Source: a virus
Direction: 5' to 3' (one strand)
Length of the DNA stretch: 64,000 nucleotides
Virus record (IMG/VR): IMGVR_UViG_3300032313_001263
Span: 1 to 64,000 of that record
The position numbers and the translations under genes were made by a program. Positions 48,281 to 56,128 of the stretch are shown here, piece after piece. Under the pieces are notes generated by a model, which ran no database searches, had not been told where the DNA came from, and saw only the letters and a list, made by a program, of their open reading frames with translations. Each line of letters opens with the position of its first letter. Within the stretch, counting starts at the first letter, position 1.

Positions 48281-49324
48281 ATGAAAGAACTTTACAAAAA
48301 ATTACTCAATGAAGTAGAAACGGAACACGACTCAAACTCCCAAAGAGTGAGAAATAGTAGAGTTCTTATCATTGATGGACTAAATACCTTCATCCGTAGC
48401 TGGACAACTAATCCTACAATGAATGAGGATGGTGACCATACGGGTGGAGTTATTGGTTCATTGAAATCAATAGGGTTTGGTATTCGCCAATTTAACCCTA
48501 CAAGAGTTATCCTTACTTTTGATGGTAAGGGTGGTTCTAATGGAAGAAAAAAGATTTATGAGGGATATAAATCTGAAAGAGGTAAGAATCGTTTCAGAGT
48601 CAATAGACAGTATCCCGAAATGATGACCCAAGAAGATGAGCAGGTATCTATGAAACGCCAATTTGTATGGTTGGTAGATATATTAGATAGTTTGCCTGTT
48701 ACAACAATGGTGTATGATGGTATCGAAGCAGATGATGTTATCGGACACATCACTACACAACTATTGGGTGAGGATGAAGAGTGTGTAATCGTATCTACTG
48801 ATAAGGATTTCCTACAATTGGTAAATGATAAGGTCACAATCTATTCTCCAACTAAAAAGAAAAAATATGATAGGAAAGCGGTATTTGAAGAGTATGGCTT
48901 ATATCCACAAAATCTACTTCTATTCAGAACGTTGGATGGGGATAATTCGGATAATATTCCGGGTGTAAAGGGATGCGGATTAAAGACAGTACTAAAAAGA
49001 TTCCCAGAGTTAAGTGAAGATAGAAAGATAGAATTTGATGAGTTTTTTGATATTGCGGAAACTAAAGTCAAAGAATCTAAATTATATTCTGATATCGTAG
49101 CTAACAAAGATGTTATTTTAAGAAATCAACAATTAATGCAATTAGAAGAACCTATAATTTCCACTAACGAAAAGATGAAAATTTTAGATAGGTTTAGAGA
49201 ACCAAATAAGAAGTTTGAAAAGATGGAGTTCTTTAAGGTAGGAGCTAAATACAAAATCCTACAAAATTGGAGTGATATTAATGATTGGTTAAAATCAACA
49301 TTTTCAAACATTATAGTTAAATAA
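48281..49324 (+). CDS. rnh: 5'-3' exonuclease/RNase H of the FEN family (T4 Rnh-like)
   Basis: A 347-residue protein. Acidic metal-binding sites are VLIIDGLNTFIRS (the first Asp near residue 32), VILTFDGKGGSNGRKKIYEG, YDGIEADDVIGH and VSTDKDFLQLV. The H3TH motif is DGDNSDNIPGVKGCGLKT. The family removes RNA primers of Okazaki fragments and flaps. T4 Rnh has 305 residues; the C-terminal extra region here is a Lys-rich helical tail of the kind that binds gp32 and the clamp. It lies 23 nt after uvsX and 6 nt before the helicase. Confidence 0.92.
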   Translation: MKELYKKLLNEVETEHDSNSQRVRNSRVLIIDGLNTFIRSWTTNPTMNEDGDHTGGVIGSLKSIGFGIRQFNPTRVILTFDGKGGSNGRKKIYEGYKSERGKNRFRVNRQYPEMMTQEDEQVSMKRQFVWLVDILDSLPVTTMVYDGIEADDVIGHITTQLLGEDEECVIVSTDKDFLQLVNDKVTIYSPTKKKKYDRKAVFEEYGLYPQNLLLFRTLDGDNSDNIPGVKGCGLKTVLKRFPELSEDRKIEFDEFFDIAETKVKESKLYSDIVANKDVILRNQQLMQLEEPIISTNEKMKILDRFREPNKKFEKMEFFKVGAKYKILQNWSDINDWLKSTFSNIIVK

Positions 49325-49330
49325 AAATAA

Positions 49331-50728
49331 ATGGCAGAAGCATTAGATACATTATCTAAATACGGTCAATCGTTTCAATCAAAAGTAATATCTGTATTAT
49401 TGACGGATGCTAAACTTTTGGATTCGTTAAGTGATATTATACATAAGAAGTTTTTTGAATCGGAAGCTAATAAATGGATAGTTGAAACAATTAAAGATTA
49501 TTTTGATGAGTTTAAGAAAGAACCTACATTGGATGTATTCAAATCAGAAATATCCAAAGTAGATAATCCATCTTTACAAAAAACCATAATCGAGCAACTT
49601 AAAGTAGTTTATACGCAAGTTGGACAAGATGATACGGATTATGTGAAGAAGGAGTTCTCATCATTTTGTATCAATCAGAATTTAAAAGAGGTAATTATAC
49701 AATCGGTAGATTTACTCAAAGCGGGTAATTACGATAGGATTAAGGATTTAGTAGATAAGGCAATGAAAGTTGGTATTGAAACCGATTTGGGACATGATTA
49801 TCTATTGGATTATATAGCTCGTATTGAGGATGAGAAAAGAGATACCATTGCTACTCCGTGGGAGGTTATTACCGAATTAATGAACGGAGGTTTAGGACCG
49901 GGTGAGTTAGGGGTTGTAGTGGCACCTTCTGGGGTTGGTAAGACTTGGGTTCTTGCCGCAATCGGAGCGGCAGCTGTTAAAGCAGGTAAGAGTGTTGTTC
50001 ACTACTCATTGGAACTATCCGAAAACTATGTAGGTGAGAGATATGATACAATATTCACATCAATCCCATCAGCTGATTTGGTTGATAATAGAGATTTGGT
50101 ACATAGGAAAATAAAATCATTAGCAGGTAAGTTATTGATTAAGTATTTCCCACCAAAAGGTGTATCATCCAAAAAGATTGAAGCTCACATTGAGAAGATG
50201 ACAGCAGCTGGTAATAAACCCGATTTAATAATTGTGGATTATGCTGATTTACTACTATCACACTCAAATAAGAATGATAGTACATATGGGGAGCAAGGTG
50301 GTGTGTATATTGAATTGAGAGGAATGGGTGGTGAGTTGGGTATTCCAATTTGGACAGCATCACAAACAAATAGAAGTGGTATAGATTCGGAGGTTATTGA
50401 AGCTGATAAGATTGCAGATAGTTACGCTAAAGTAATGAATGCAGATTTTATTATGAGTGTTAGTAGAAAATCAAAAGATAAACTAAACAATACTGCTAGA
50501 GTTCACGTTATGAAAAATCGTTTTGGTATGGATGGTATCACATTCCCAACTAAAATGGATACTAACAAAGGAATAATCGAAGTTTTTGATGCAAATTCGG
50601 CAGATGGGATATTAGCACGGAAAGAAAGTAATAGTGGAGCTGAAGAAGAAAGGCAATTATTACACAAAAAATATATGGATACTATGCCGTTAGGTGGGGC
50701 AGTAAAGCCGGTATCTGGACTAGGATAA
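49331..50728 (+). CDS. Replicative DNA helicase (T4 gp41 / DnaB-like)
   Basis: A 465-residue protein. The N-terminal domain (~1-150) is helical. The RecA-type ATPase domain has Walker A APSGVGKT (198-205) within GLGPGELGVVVAPSG, Walker B ending at Asp303 (PDLIIVDYADLL), and TASQTNRSG with the sensor Gln/Asn. It unwinds the fork 5'-3' as a hexamer. T4 gp41 has 475 residues. The C-terminal ~30 residues are a Gly/Pro tail. Primase (gp61) and loader (gp59) are not evident in the window. Confidence 0.93.
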   Translation: MAEALDTLSKYGQSFQSKVISVLLTDAKLLDSLSDIIHKKFFESEANKWIVETIKDYFDEFKKEPTLDVFKSEISKVDNPSLQKTIIEQLKVVYTQVGQDDTDYVKKEFSSFCINQNLKEVIIQSVDLLKAGNYDRIKDLVDKAMKVGIETDLGHDYLLDYIARIEDEKRDTIATPWEVITELMNGGLGPGELGVVVAPSGVGKTWVLAAIGAAAVKAGKSVVHYSLELSENYVGERYDTIFTSIPSADLVDNRDLVHRKIKSLAGKLLIKYFPPKGVSSKKIEAHIEKMTAAGNKPDLIIVDYADLLLSHSNKNDSTYGEQGGVYIELRGMGGELGIPIWTASQTNRSGIDSEVIEADKIADSYAKVMNADFIMSVSRKSKDKLNNTARVHVMKNRFGMDGITFPTKMDTNKGIIEVFDANSADGILARKESNSGAEEERQLLHKKYMDTMPLGGAVKPVSGLG

Positions 50729-50841
50729 GATATATAAAAATATAAAAATAAAAAGTTAAAAAAACATGCAATTTTTTGTATGAGAAGTTAAGATTGGTTG
50801 TATTTATTAAAACCTAAAGCATACAAAAAAGACGATTACAT

Positions 50842-51855
50842 ATGAGCAATTTATTTACAGAAAGAATAGCGTACAAACCATTTGAATATCCAGACTATTA
50901 CACCGAAGGGTGGTTGAAGCAAATGCAGGCATTTTGGTTACATACCGAAATCCCAATGCAGGGAGATGTTAAAGATTGGAATGAAAATTTAACAAAAGAA
51001 GAAAAACATTTAGTAGGAAATATTCTATTGGGTTTTGCCCAAACTGAATGTGCGGTTTCCGATTATTGGACTGGTATGGTAACTAAATGGTTTCCAAAAC
51101 ACGAAATAAAACAAATGGCAATGGCTTTTGGTTCTCAAGAAACAATACATTCGGTTGCATATTCGTATTTGAATGAAACTTTAGGATTGGATGATTTTGC
51201 AGGTTTTATGCACGATGATGTTATGAAGGAGAGATTTGAATTACTAACAAATACAACCGCAGATTGGACTCCTATTGATTTACAAACAAATCACAAAGCT
51301 AGAGTTGAGGTTGCTCGTTCACTTGCTATCTTTTCGGCATTTGCGGAGGGTGTGGCATTATACTCTTCATTTGCAGTTCTTTACTCATTCCAAATGAGAA
51401 ACCTGTTAAAAGGAATCGGACAACAAATGAAGTGGAGTGTTAGAGATGAATCCTTACATTCAAAGATGGGTTGTCAATTATTCAGACATATGTGTGATGA
51501 GTTTCCTGAATTGTTAGAAGAAGCAAAATCATCTATCTACGAAGCAGCATTAATCATTAGAGATTTGGAGCATAAGTTCATTGATAGAATATTTGAAAAA
51601 GGTGATTTAGAAAATCTAAAAGCAGATGACTTAAAAGAATTTATTACAAAAAGAGTTAATGAGAAATTAGGAGAGTTGGGATATAACCCAATACCTGGAG
51701 GTGATGATTACTTTGAATACAATGAAGAATCGGCATCTCAATTAGATTGGTTCTATCACTTAACTGGTGGTGTAACCCATACCGACTTCTTTGCAATGAG
51801 ACCTACTGATTACAGTAAAGCAAACGAAGGTGAAGATTGGTCTGATATATTTTAA
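50842..51855 (+). CDS. nrdB: Ribonucleotide reductase class I small subunit
   Basis: A 337-residue protein. Metal ligands are Glu69 (FAQTEC), Glu100 and His103 (QETIHS), Glu169 (FAEGVAL), Glu203 and His206 (RDESLHS). The radical Tyr is Tyr107 in ETIHSVAY, so this is a Tyr-radical enzyme and not the metal-free or Phe-type variant. The first ligand is Glu, where E. coli NrdB has Asp84. It makes the radical for NrdA, which follows 10 nt downstream. The order nrdB-nrdA is the reverse of many operons. A 113 nt AT-rich gap before it holds no recognisable promoter. Confidence 0.95.
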   Translation: MSNLFTERIAYKPFEYPDYYTEGWLKQMQAFWLHTEIPMQGDVKDWNENLTKEEKHLVGNILLGFAQTECAVSDYWTGMVTKWFPKHEIKQMAMAFGSQETIHSVAYSYLNETLGLDDFAGFMHDDVMKERFELLTNTTADWTPIDLQTNHKARVEVARSLAIFSAFAEGVALYSSFAVLYSFQMRNLLKGIGQQMKWSVRDESLHSKMGCQLFRHMCDEFPELLEEAKSSIYEAALIIRDLEHKFIDRIFEKGDLENLKADDLKEFITKRVNEKLGELGYNPIPGGDDYFEYNEESASQLDWFYHLTGGVTHTDFFAMRPTDYSKANEGEDWSDIF

Positions 51856-51865
51856 TTAAAATTTT

Positions 51866-53647
51866 ATGAAGCATTACGGAGAAGAATTCGGTTGGGAAAT
51901 CGATGTTGATTACCCATCGTGGGGAAATACGGAAATATATGTTAAAACAATTTCAAAAGGTTATCTATTAGATGGTGAAAAACCAAAAGATGCATATTGG
52001 AGAGTTGCAACGGCAGTAGCTAGAAGATTGGGTAAACCACAACTTGCTACAAAGTTCTTTGATTATATTTGGAGAGGTTGGTTATGTTTAGCAACACCGG
52101 TACTTTCTAATACTGGTACTGATAGAGGTTTACCTATTAGTTGTTTTGGTATTGATGTTGGTGATAGTATTTATGAGATTGGATATAAGAATTTGGAGTT
52201 GATGTTATTGGCAAAGCATGGTGGTGGGGTTGGTATTGGTATCAATCAAATCAGACCCGCTGGTTCAAAAATTACAGGTAATGGTACATCGGATGGTGTA
52301 GTTCCATTTTGTAAAATTTATGATTCAACTATCCTAGCTACAAATCAGGGTTCAGTTCGTAGGGGAGCCGCTTCGGTAAATATGAACATCGAACACAAAG
52401 ATTTTGAAGATTGGTTGGAGATTAGAGAACCAAAGGGTGATGTAAACCGCCAATCACTTAATATGCACCAATGTGCGGTAGTAGGTGATAAGTTTATGAG
52501 AAAGTTGCAAGAGGGGGAATCTGAAGCAAGGAGAAAATGGGGTAAACTATTACAAAAAAGAAAAGCAACTGGAGAACCTTATATTATGTTTAAAGGTAAT
52601 GTAAACAAACAAAATCCAGACGCATATAAGAAAAATGGATTGAAGGTTTATATGACTAATATTTGTTCGGAGATTGTTCTACATACTGATGAATCTCACT
52701 CATTTGTATGTTGCCTTTCATCACTAAACTTAGCTAAATACGATGAATGGAAAGACACCGATTTAGTGTACACTTCTACAATGTTTTTAGATGGTGTTTT
52801 AGAGGAGTTTATCCAAAGAGCTAAGGGATTGGTTGGATTTGATAATTCAGTTCGTTCAGCGGCAAAAGGAAGAGCATTGGGATTGGGAGTTTTGGGATGG
52901 CATACATACCTACAACAAAAAGGTGTTCCATTTGAAGGATTACAAGCACAATTTGAAACTCGTAAAATATTCTCTCAAATTAAGATTGAATCGGAAAGAG
53001 CAAGTAGAGATTTGGCATCCGAATATGGAGAACCCCTATGGTGTAGAGATACAGGTTTCAGAAATACTCACTTACGTGCAGTAGCACCTACGGTATCAAA
53101 CTCTAAATTAAGTGGTAACGTAAGTAGTGGTATTGAACCTTGGGCAGCTAACGTATTTACGGAGCAAACTTCTAAAGGTACGTTTATTCGTAAAAACCCT
53201 GAATTAGAAAGAGTTTTGAAAAAGATTGGAAAAAATACAAAAGAAACTTGGGATAGGATATTAGAAGATGGTGGTTCGGTGCAAGATTTGGCATTTTTAG
53301 ATGAGTGGTGTTTCTTAGATAGTAAGTTAGTACAATGTAACGAAGTAACTACGGAAGAGCATCAAAATAGATGTAATTCAGTTAAGGATGTATTCCGTAC
53401 ATTCAAAGAGATTAACCAATTGGATTTGGTAAAGCAGGCAGGTATAAGACAACAATACATTGACCAAGCAGTATCTCTAAACTTAGCATTCCCATCAATA
53501 GCTGACCCTAAGTGGATTAATCAAGTAACTATGGAAGCTTGGAAGCAGGGAGTAAAAACTTTATATTATATGAGAACTGAATCAGTATTAAGAGGTGATA
53601 TTGCAGCAAGAGCAACTGACCCGGACTGTGTAAGTTGTGAGGGATAA
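51866..53647 (+). CDS. nrdA: Ribonucleotide reductase class I large subunit, without ATP cone
   Basis: A 593-residue protein. Redox Cys93 (ISCFG), the thiyl site N266-I-C268-S-E270 and Cys282/283 (CCLSSLNL) are all present, as is the C-terminal C588-V-S-C591 pair used for re-reduction. The protein starts directly in the catalytic region: the ~100-residue N-terminal ATP cone that senses dATP is missing, so dATP inhibition is not expected. Length is below the usual ~750. It supplies dNTPs for phage replication. Thioredoxin follows 20 nt downstream and likely reduces this enzyme. Confidence 0.95.
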   Translation: MKHYGEEFGWEIDVDYPSWGNTEIYVKTISKGYLLDGEKPKDAYWRVATAVARRLGKPQLATKFFDYIWRGWLCLATPVLSNTGTDRGLPISCFGIDVGDSIYEIGYKNLELMLLAKHGGGVGIGINQIRPAGSKITGNGTSDGVVPFCKIYDSTILATNQGSVRRGAASVNMNIEHKDFEDWLEIREPKGDVNRQSLNMHQCAVVGDKFMRKLQEGESEARRKWGKLLQKRKATGEPYIMFKGNVNKQNPDAYKKNGLKVYMTNICSEIVLHTDESHSFVCCLSSLNLAKYDEWKDTDLVYTSTMFLDGVLEEFIQRAKGLVGFDNSVRSAAKGRALGLGVLGWHTYLQQKGVPFEGLQAQFETRKIFSQIKIESERASRDLASEYGEPLWCRDTGFRNTHLRAVAPTVSNSKLSGNVSSGIEPWAANVFTEQTSKGTFIRKNPELERVLKKIGKNTKETWDRILEDGGSVQDLAFLDEWCFLDSKLVQCNEVTTEEHQNRCNSVKDVFRTFKEINQLDLVKQAGIRQQYIDQAVSLNLAFPSIADPKWINQVTMEAWKQGVKTLYYMRTESVLRGDIAARATDPDCVSCEG

Positions 53648-53667
53648 ACAAATAAACAAATAAAAAT

Positions 53668-53931
53668 ATGTTAGAAGTTAAGAAATTTTCGGCAAGTTGG
53701 TGTGGACCATGCAAAACATTGGCACCAACATTTAATGAGGTAAAAAATTCATTTAGTGGAGTATCCTTCAACGAATACGATATTGATGATAGTTCAGATA
53801 TCGCATCTCAATTTGGAATCCGTTCAGTACCAACTGTACTATTAGTTAAAGATGGTAAGGAAGTTAAAAGAATTGTGGGAGCTCAATCTAAAATGGTATA
53901 TGAAAACGCCATAAATGAAAATTTAGGATAA
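53668..53931 (+). CDS. Thioredoxin-like protein
   Basis: An 87-residue protein with the active site W11-C-G-P-C15 and the conserved cis-Pro segment GIRSVPTVLLVKDGK. It is a bit shorter than E. coli thioredoxin (108), lacking the first helix. It probably serves as electron donor for the ribonucleotide reductase encoded just upstream, with which it forms an operon. A role as polymerase processivity factor, as in T7, is not suggested by the sequence. Confidence 0.93.
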   Translation: MLEVKKFSASWCGPCKTLAPTFNEVKNSFSGVSFNEYDIDDSSDIASQFGIRSVPTVLLVKDGKEVKRIVGAQSKMVYENAINENLG

Positions 53932-53935
53932 AAAA

Positions 53936-53967
53936 TTAGGAAAATCCAAATAAAAGTGTTATATTTG
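53936..53967 (+). promoter_or_regulatory. Promoter with weak -33 box before the small HTH gene
   Basis: TTAG (53936-53939), 20 nt, TATATTTG (53960-53967), with the ATG after 4 nt at 53972. The -7 box and spacing fit the other sites, but the -33 box is poor. Confidence 0.55.
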
Positions 53968-53971
53968 TTAC

Positions 53972-54175
53972 ATGGGAATATTAAGGGGTCAAACGCACCC
54001 ATCTGCCAAACTTACGGATGAGCAGGTGTTACAAATTAGAAGACTATGGCAAATGGGTCATAGGAATATTAAAGTGATTGCCCGAAACAATAAGGTATCG
54101 CCATCAAATGTGTTAAAAATTATCCAACGTAAAACTTGGACTCATCTAAACGAATTTTGGTCTGGTAGTTTATGA
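53972..54175 (+). CDS. Small helix-turn-helix protein, related to homing-endonuclease DNA-binding tails
   Basis: A 67-residue protein: HPSAKLTDEQVLQIRRLWQM, then KVIARNNKVSPSNVLKIIQR and KTWTHL. This N-x-K-L-T-x-x-x-V pattern followed by a resolvase-like HTH is the NUMOD-type DNA-binding module usually found at the end of HNH or GIY-YIG endonucleases; no nuclease part is present. The stop overlaps the next ATG (ATGA), so it is coupled to the Mom-like gene. It could regulate that block or be a remnant of a homing endonuclease. Confidence 0.65.
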   Translation: MGILRGQTHPSAKLTDEQVLQIRRLWQMGHRNIKVIARNNKVSPSNVLKIIQRKTWTHLNEFWSGSL

Positions 54176-54945
54176 AAATAGAAGGTAAACAATATTGCGA
54201 TATCTCTAAATTTTCAATTAGAGAGATAAACAAAAACATAGCAAAGGATATCATTGTCAATAACCATTATAGTGGGATATGGACGAAGGTATCCTATGCT
54301 TTGGGATTGTTCTATATTTCCGAAGATGAACACAATTTCTTTAGTGGGGTGAATGAACAACTTGTTGGAGTTGCTTGTTATGGTGACCCGGTTGGTAGAA
54401 ACGCAGGAGCATCAATATCGGAGTTACTTCCAAGAGATGGTGTCTTAGAATTGACCCGATTATTTGTATTTGATGGATATGGTTCTAACATTGAGAGTTG
54501 GTTTGTTGGACAATCGTTTGAATGGTTACGAAAGAATGTACCTCGTATAAAAGCACTTATATCATATTCAGACCCAAATGCTGGGCATTTAGGAACGGTA
54601 TATCAAGCTACAAATTGGATTTATCAGGGTAACAAAATCAGATGGAGTGATAGTTGGAGTTTTAAATGGAGTGAGGAAGATGAATGGCATCATAGTAGAA
54701 CATCTTATGTAAAATACGGAACAAATGACCCTAAGATAATTCAGACAATGGTAACATCTCCATTTTGGATTAAGAGAGAACCCCGTAAGCACCGATATGT
54801 GTATATTCTAACCAAAGATAAGAAAGAAAGAAAAGCATTTATAAATTCACTTAAACATGAAGTGTTTCCATATCCCAAAGTGGAGTTGGATATCATTGAT
54901 GAGGTTCATAAAATGGACCCAATAAATTTGGAAATATCAAATTAA
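54172..54945 (+). CDS. Mom-like DNA modification protein (GNAT-like), copy 1
   Basis: A 257-residue protein. Features that recall Mu Mom and its relatives are D-I-I-V-N-N-H-Y-S (26-34), LELTRLFVFDGYGSNIES (92-109) and SYSDPNAGHLG (131-141), running into TVYQATNWIYQG (142-153). Mom carries out a modification of adenine in phage DNA (N6-carbamoylmethyladenine in Mu) that blocks restriction. The next-but-one gene is a paralogue with the same motifs. The C-terminal EPRKHRYVYILTKDK and LKHEVFPYPK are shared by both. The reaction and base modified cannot be deduced. A role in DNA modification is inferred from family resemblance. Confidence 0.75.
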   Translation: MKIEGKQYCDISKFSIREINKNIAKDIIVNNHYSGIWTKVSYALGLFYISEDEHNFFSGVNEQLVGVACYGDPVGRNAGASISELLPRDGVLELTRLFVFDGYGSNIESWFVGQSFEWLRKNVPRIKALISYSDPNAGHLGTVYQATNWIYQGNKIRWSDSWSFKWSEEDEWHHSRTSYVKYGTNDPKIIQTMVTSPFWIKREPRKHRYVYILTKDKKERKAFINSLKHEVFPYPKVELDIIDEVHKMDPINLEISN

Positions 54946-54958
54946 TTTCGTAACTTTG
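54927..54958 (+). promoter_or_regulatory. Bacteroidetes-type promoter inside the end of the first Mom-like gene
   Basis: TTTG (54927-54930), 20 nt, TAACTTTG (54951-54958). The ATG at 54963 follows after 4 nt. It allows separate expression of the Lys-rich gene and the second Mom-like gene. Confidence 0.75.
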
Positions 54959-54962
54959 TATT

Positions 54963-55271
54963 ATGGCTAAAAAACTAATAGAAGTACCAAACGCAACTCA
55001 ATTCGAAAGAGTGTATAAAAGTGATGATTGTGTAACTATTTGGAAATACGATTTAACTAAATACACAAATGGGCCTGTATCGGTTGAAATCAAATGGAGT
55101 GCTGAATATCTGAAAGAAAACAAATCACCAAGAAAACCAAAAGCAGACGGTAAATTAGGTGAGTTGCATGATGCGTTCGCTAAATTAGATGCTAAGCGGA
55201 AGAAAAAGAAAAAGCCGGTAGCTAAAAAAAAAATGACAATAAAGAAGAAGATGGTTTCTGGTAAGATATGA
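54963..55271 (+). CDS. Small Lys-rich protein between the Mom-like genes
   Basis: A 102-residue protein. The N-terminal half is a compact domain (FERVYKSDDCVTIWKYDLTK, GPVSVEIKWSAEYL). The C-terminal ~45 residues have many lysines (RKKKKKPVAKKKMTIKKK), like a DNA-binding tail. The stop overlaps the ATG of the second Mom-like gene (ATGA). It could be a DNA-binding partner for the modification enzymes or a transcription factor. No family is recognised, and the tail is the only clear property. Confidence 0.6.
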   Translation: MAKKLIEVPNATQFERVYKSDDCVTIWKYDLTKYTNGPVSVEIKWSAEYLKENKSPRKPKADGKLGELHDAFAKLDAKRKKKKKPVAKKKMTIKKKMVSGKI

Positions 55272-56068
55272 AAGTAGAAGGAAAAGATTATTGTGATGTT
55301 AGTAAGGTGTATGTTCATCCAATAGCTAAAAACATTGCAAAAGATATTATTGTAAAGAAACACTATACTCACGCTTGGACAGCTTGTAGATATGCATTAG
55401 GAATTTATTACAAATCCGATGATGCTAATACATTTGATGGTGATAGATTGATAGGTTGTGTAATTTACGGATTCCCAGTAGGAGCAAAAGCATCAACATC
55501 AATTTGTGAAGGATTAACCAAAGATAACATTTTAGAACTAACTCGTCTATATTGTGATGATGGTTATGGTTCTAACATTGAATCATTTGCATTAGGACAG
55601 ACATTCAAATGGTTAAAAGAAAACGATAAAGCAATCAAAGTACTCCTATCATATGCGGATAACGGACAAGCACACTTAGGTGGTATCTACCAAGCTACAA
55701 ATTGGATTTATCAAGGGTTATCATCCGATATAGCACTAATGCCAAATTGGGGTATCTCATTAAGTAAAGACCCTTACAAATGGATTCATAGTAGGACAGT
55801 ATTCTCCCTATGGGGTAGTGGTAATTTGGCACATTTACAAAACGAAATTGGTAAAGAGGGATACAAAGAATTTTGGAGAAGAGAAGAACCACCAAAACAT
55901 AGGTACGTTCAGATAATTGCTCAAGATAAAAGAGAGAAGAAAGATTTGATGTGTAGATTAAAGCATGAAATCAAACCATACCCCAAAGATACTGCATCTT
56001 ATAATACAGAAGTAGTACATCATCCAACTACATACGAGGTGCCGGAAGGTACTGAAAATTTTTGGTAA
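55268..56068 (+). CDS. Mom-like DNA modification protein (GNAT-like), copy 2
   Basis: A 266-residue paralogue of the 54172 product. Shared features are the start KVEGKDYCDVSK, IAKDIIVKKHYTHAW (23-37), LELTRLYCDDGYGSNIES (89-106), SYADNGQAHLGGIYQAT (128-144) and N-W-I-Y-Q-G after it. The C-terminus EPPKHRYVQIIAQDK with LKHEIKPYPK is also shared. Differences are an insertion after the core (SSDIALMPNWGISLSKDPYK) and divergent substrate-side residues, so the two copies probably differ in substrate or partner, or work as a heterodimer. It is translationally coupled to the Lys-rich gene. Confidence 0.75.
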   Translation: MKVEGKDYCDVSKVYVHPIAKNIAKDIIVKKHYTHAWTACRYALGIYYKSDDANTFDGDRLIGCVIYGFPVGAKASTSICEGLTKDNILELTRLYCDDGYGSNIESFALGQTFKWLKENDKAIKVLLSYADNGQAHLGGIYQATNWIYQGLSSDIALMPNWGISLSKDPYKWIHSRTVFSLWGSGNLAHLQNEIGKEGYKEFWRREEPPKHRYVQIIAQDKREKKDLMCRLKHEIKPYPKDTASYNTEVVHHPTTYEVPEGTENFW

Positions 56069-56072
56069 AATA

Positions 56073-56104
56073 TTTGGAAATATCAAAATTATTTATTACC
56101 TTTA
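56073..56104 (+). promoter_or_regulatory. Promoter with imperfect -7 box before the 669-residue gene
   Basis: TTTG (56073-56076), 20 nt, TACCTTTA (56097-56104). The last base of the -7 box deviates from TAnnTTTG. The ATG at 56129 follows after 24 nt. Confidence 0.6.
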
Positions 56105-56128
56105 TAAAACACATAAACCCCTAAAATA

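Noticed and set aside
50729-50841. 113 nt gap before nrdB
   Set aside because: AT-rich, with no promoter matching either motif class, no hairpin terminator and no open frame worth reporting. A 5-codon frame (MQFFV) and a stop-bounded 17-codon stretch lack support.
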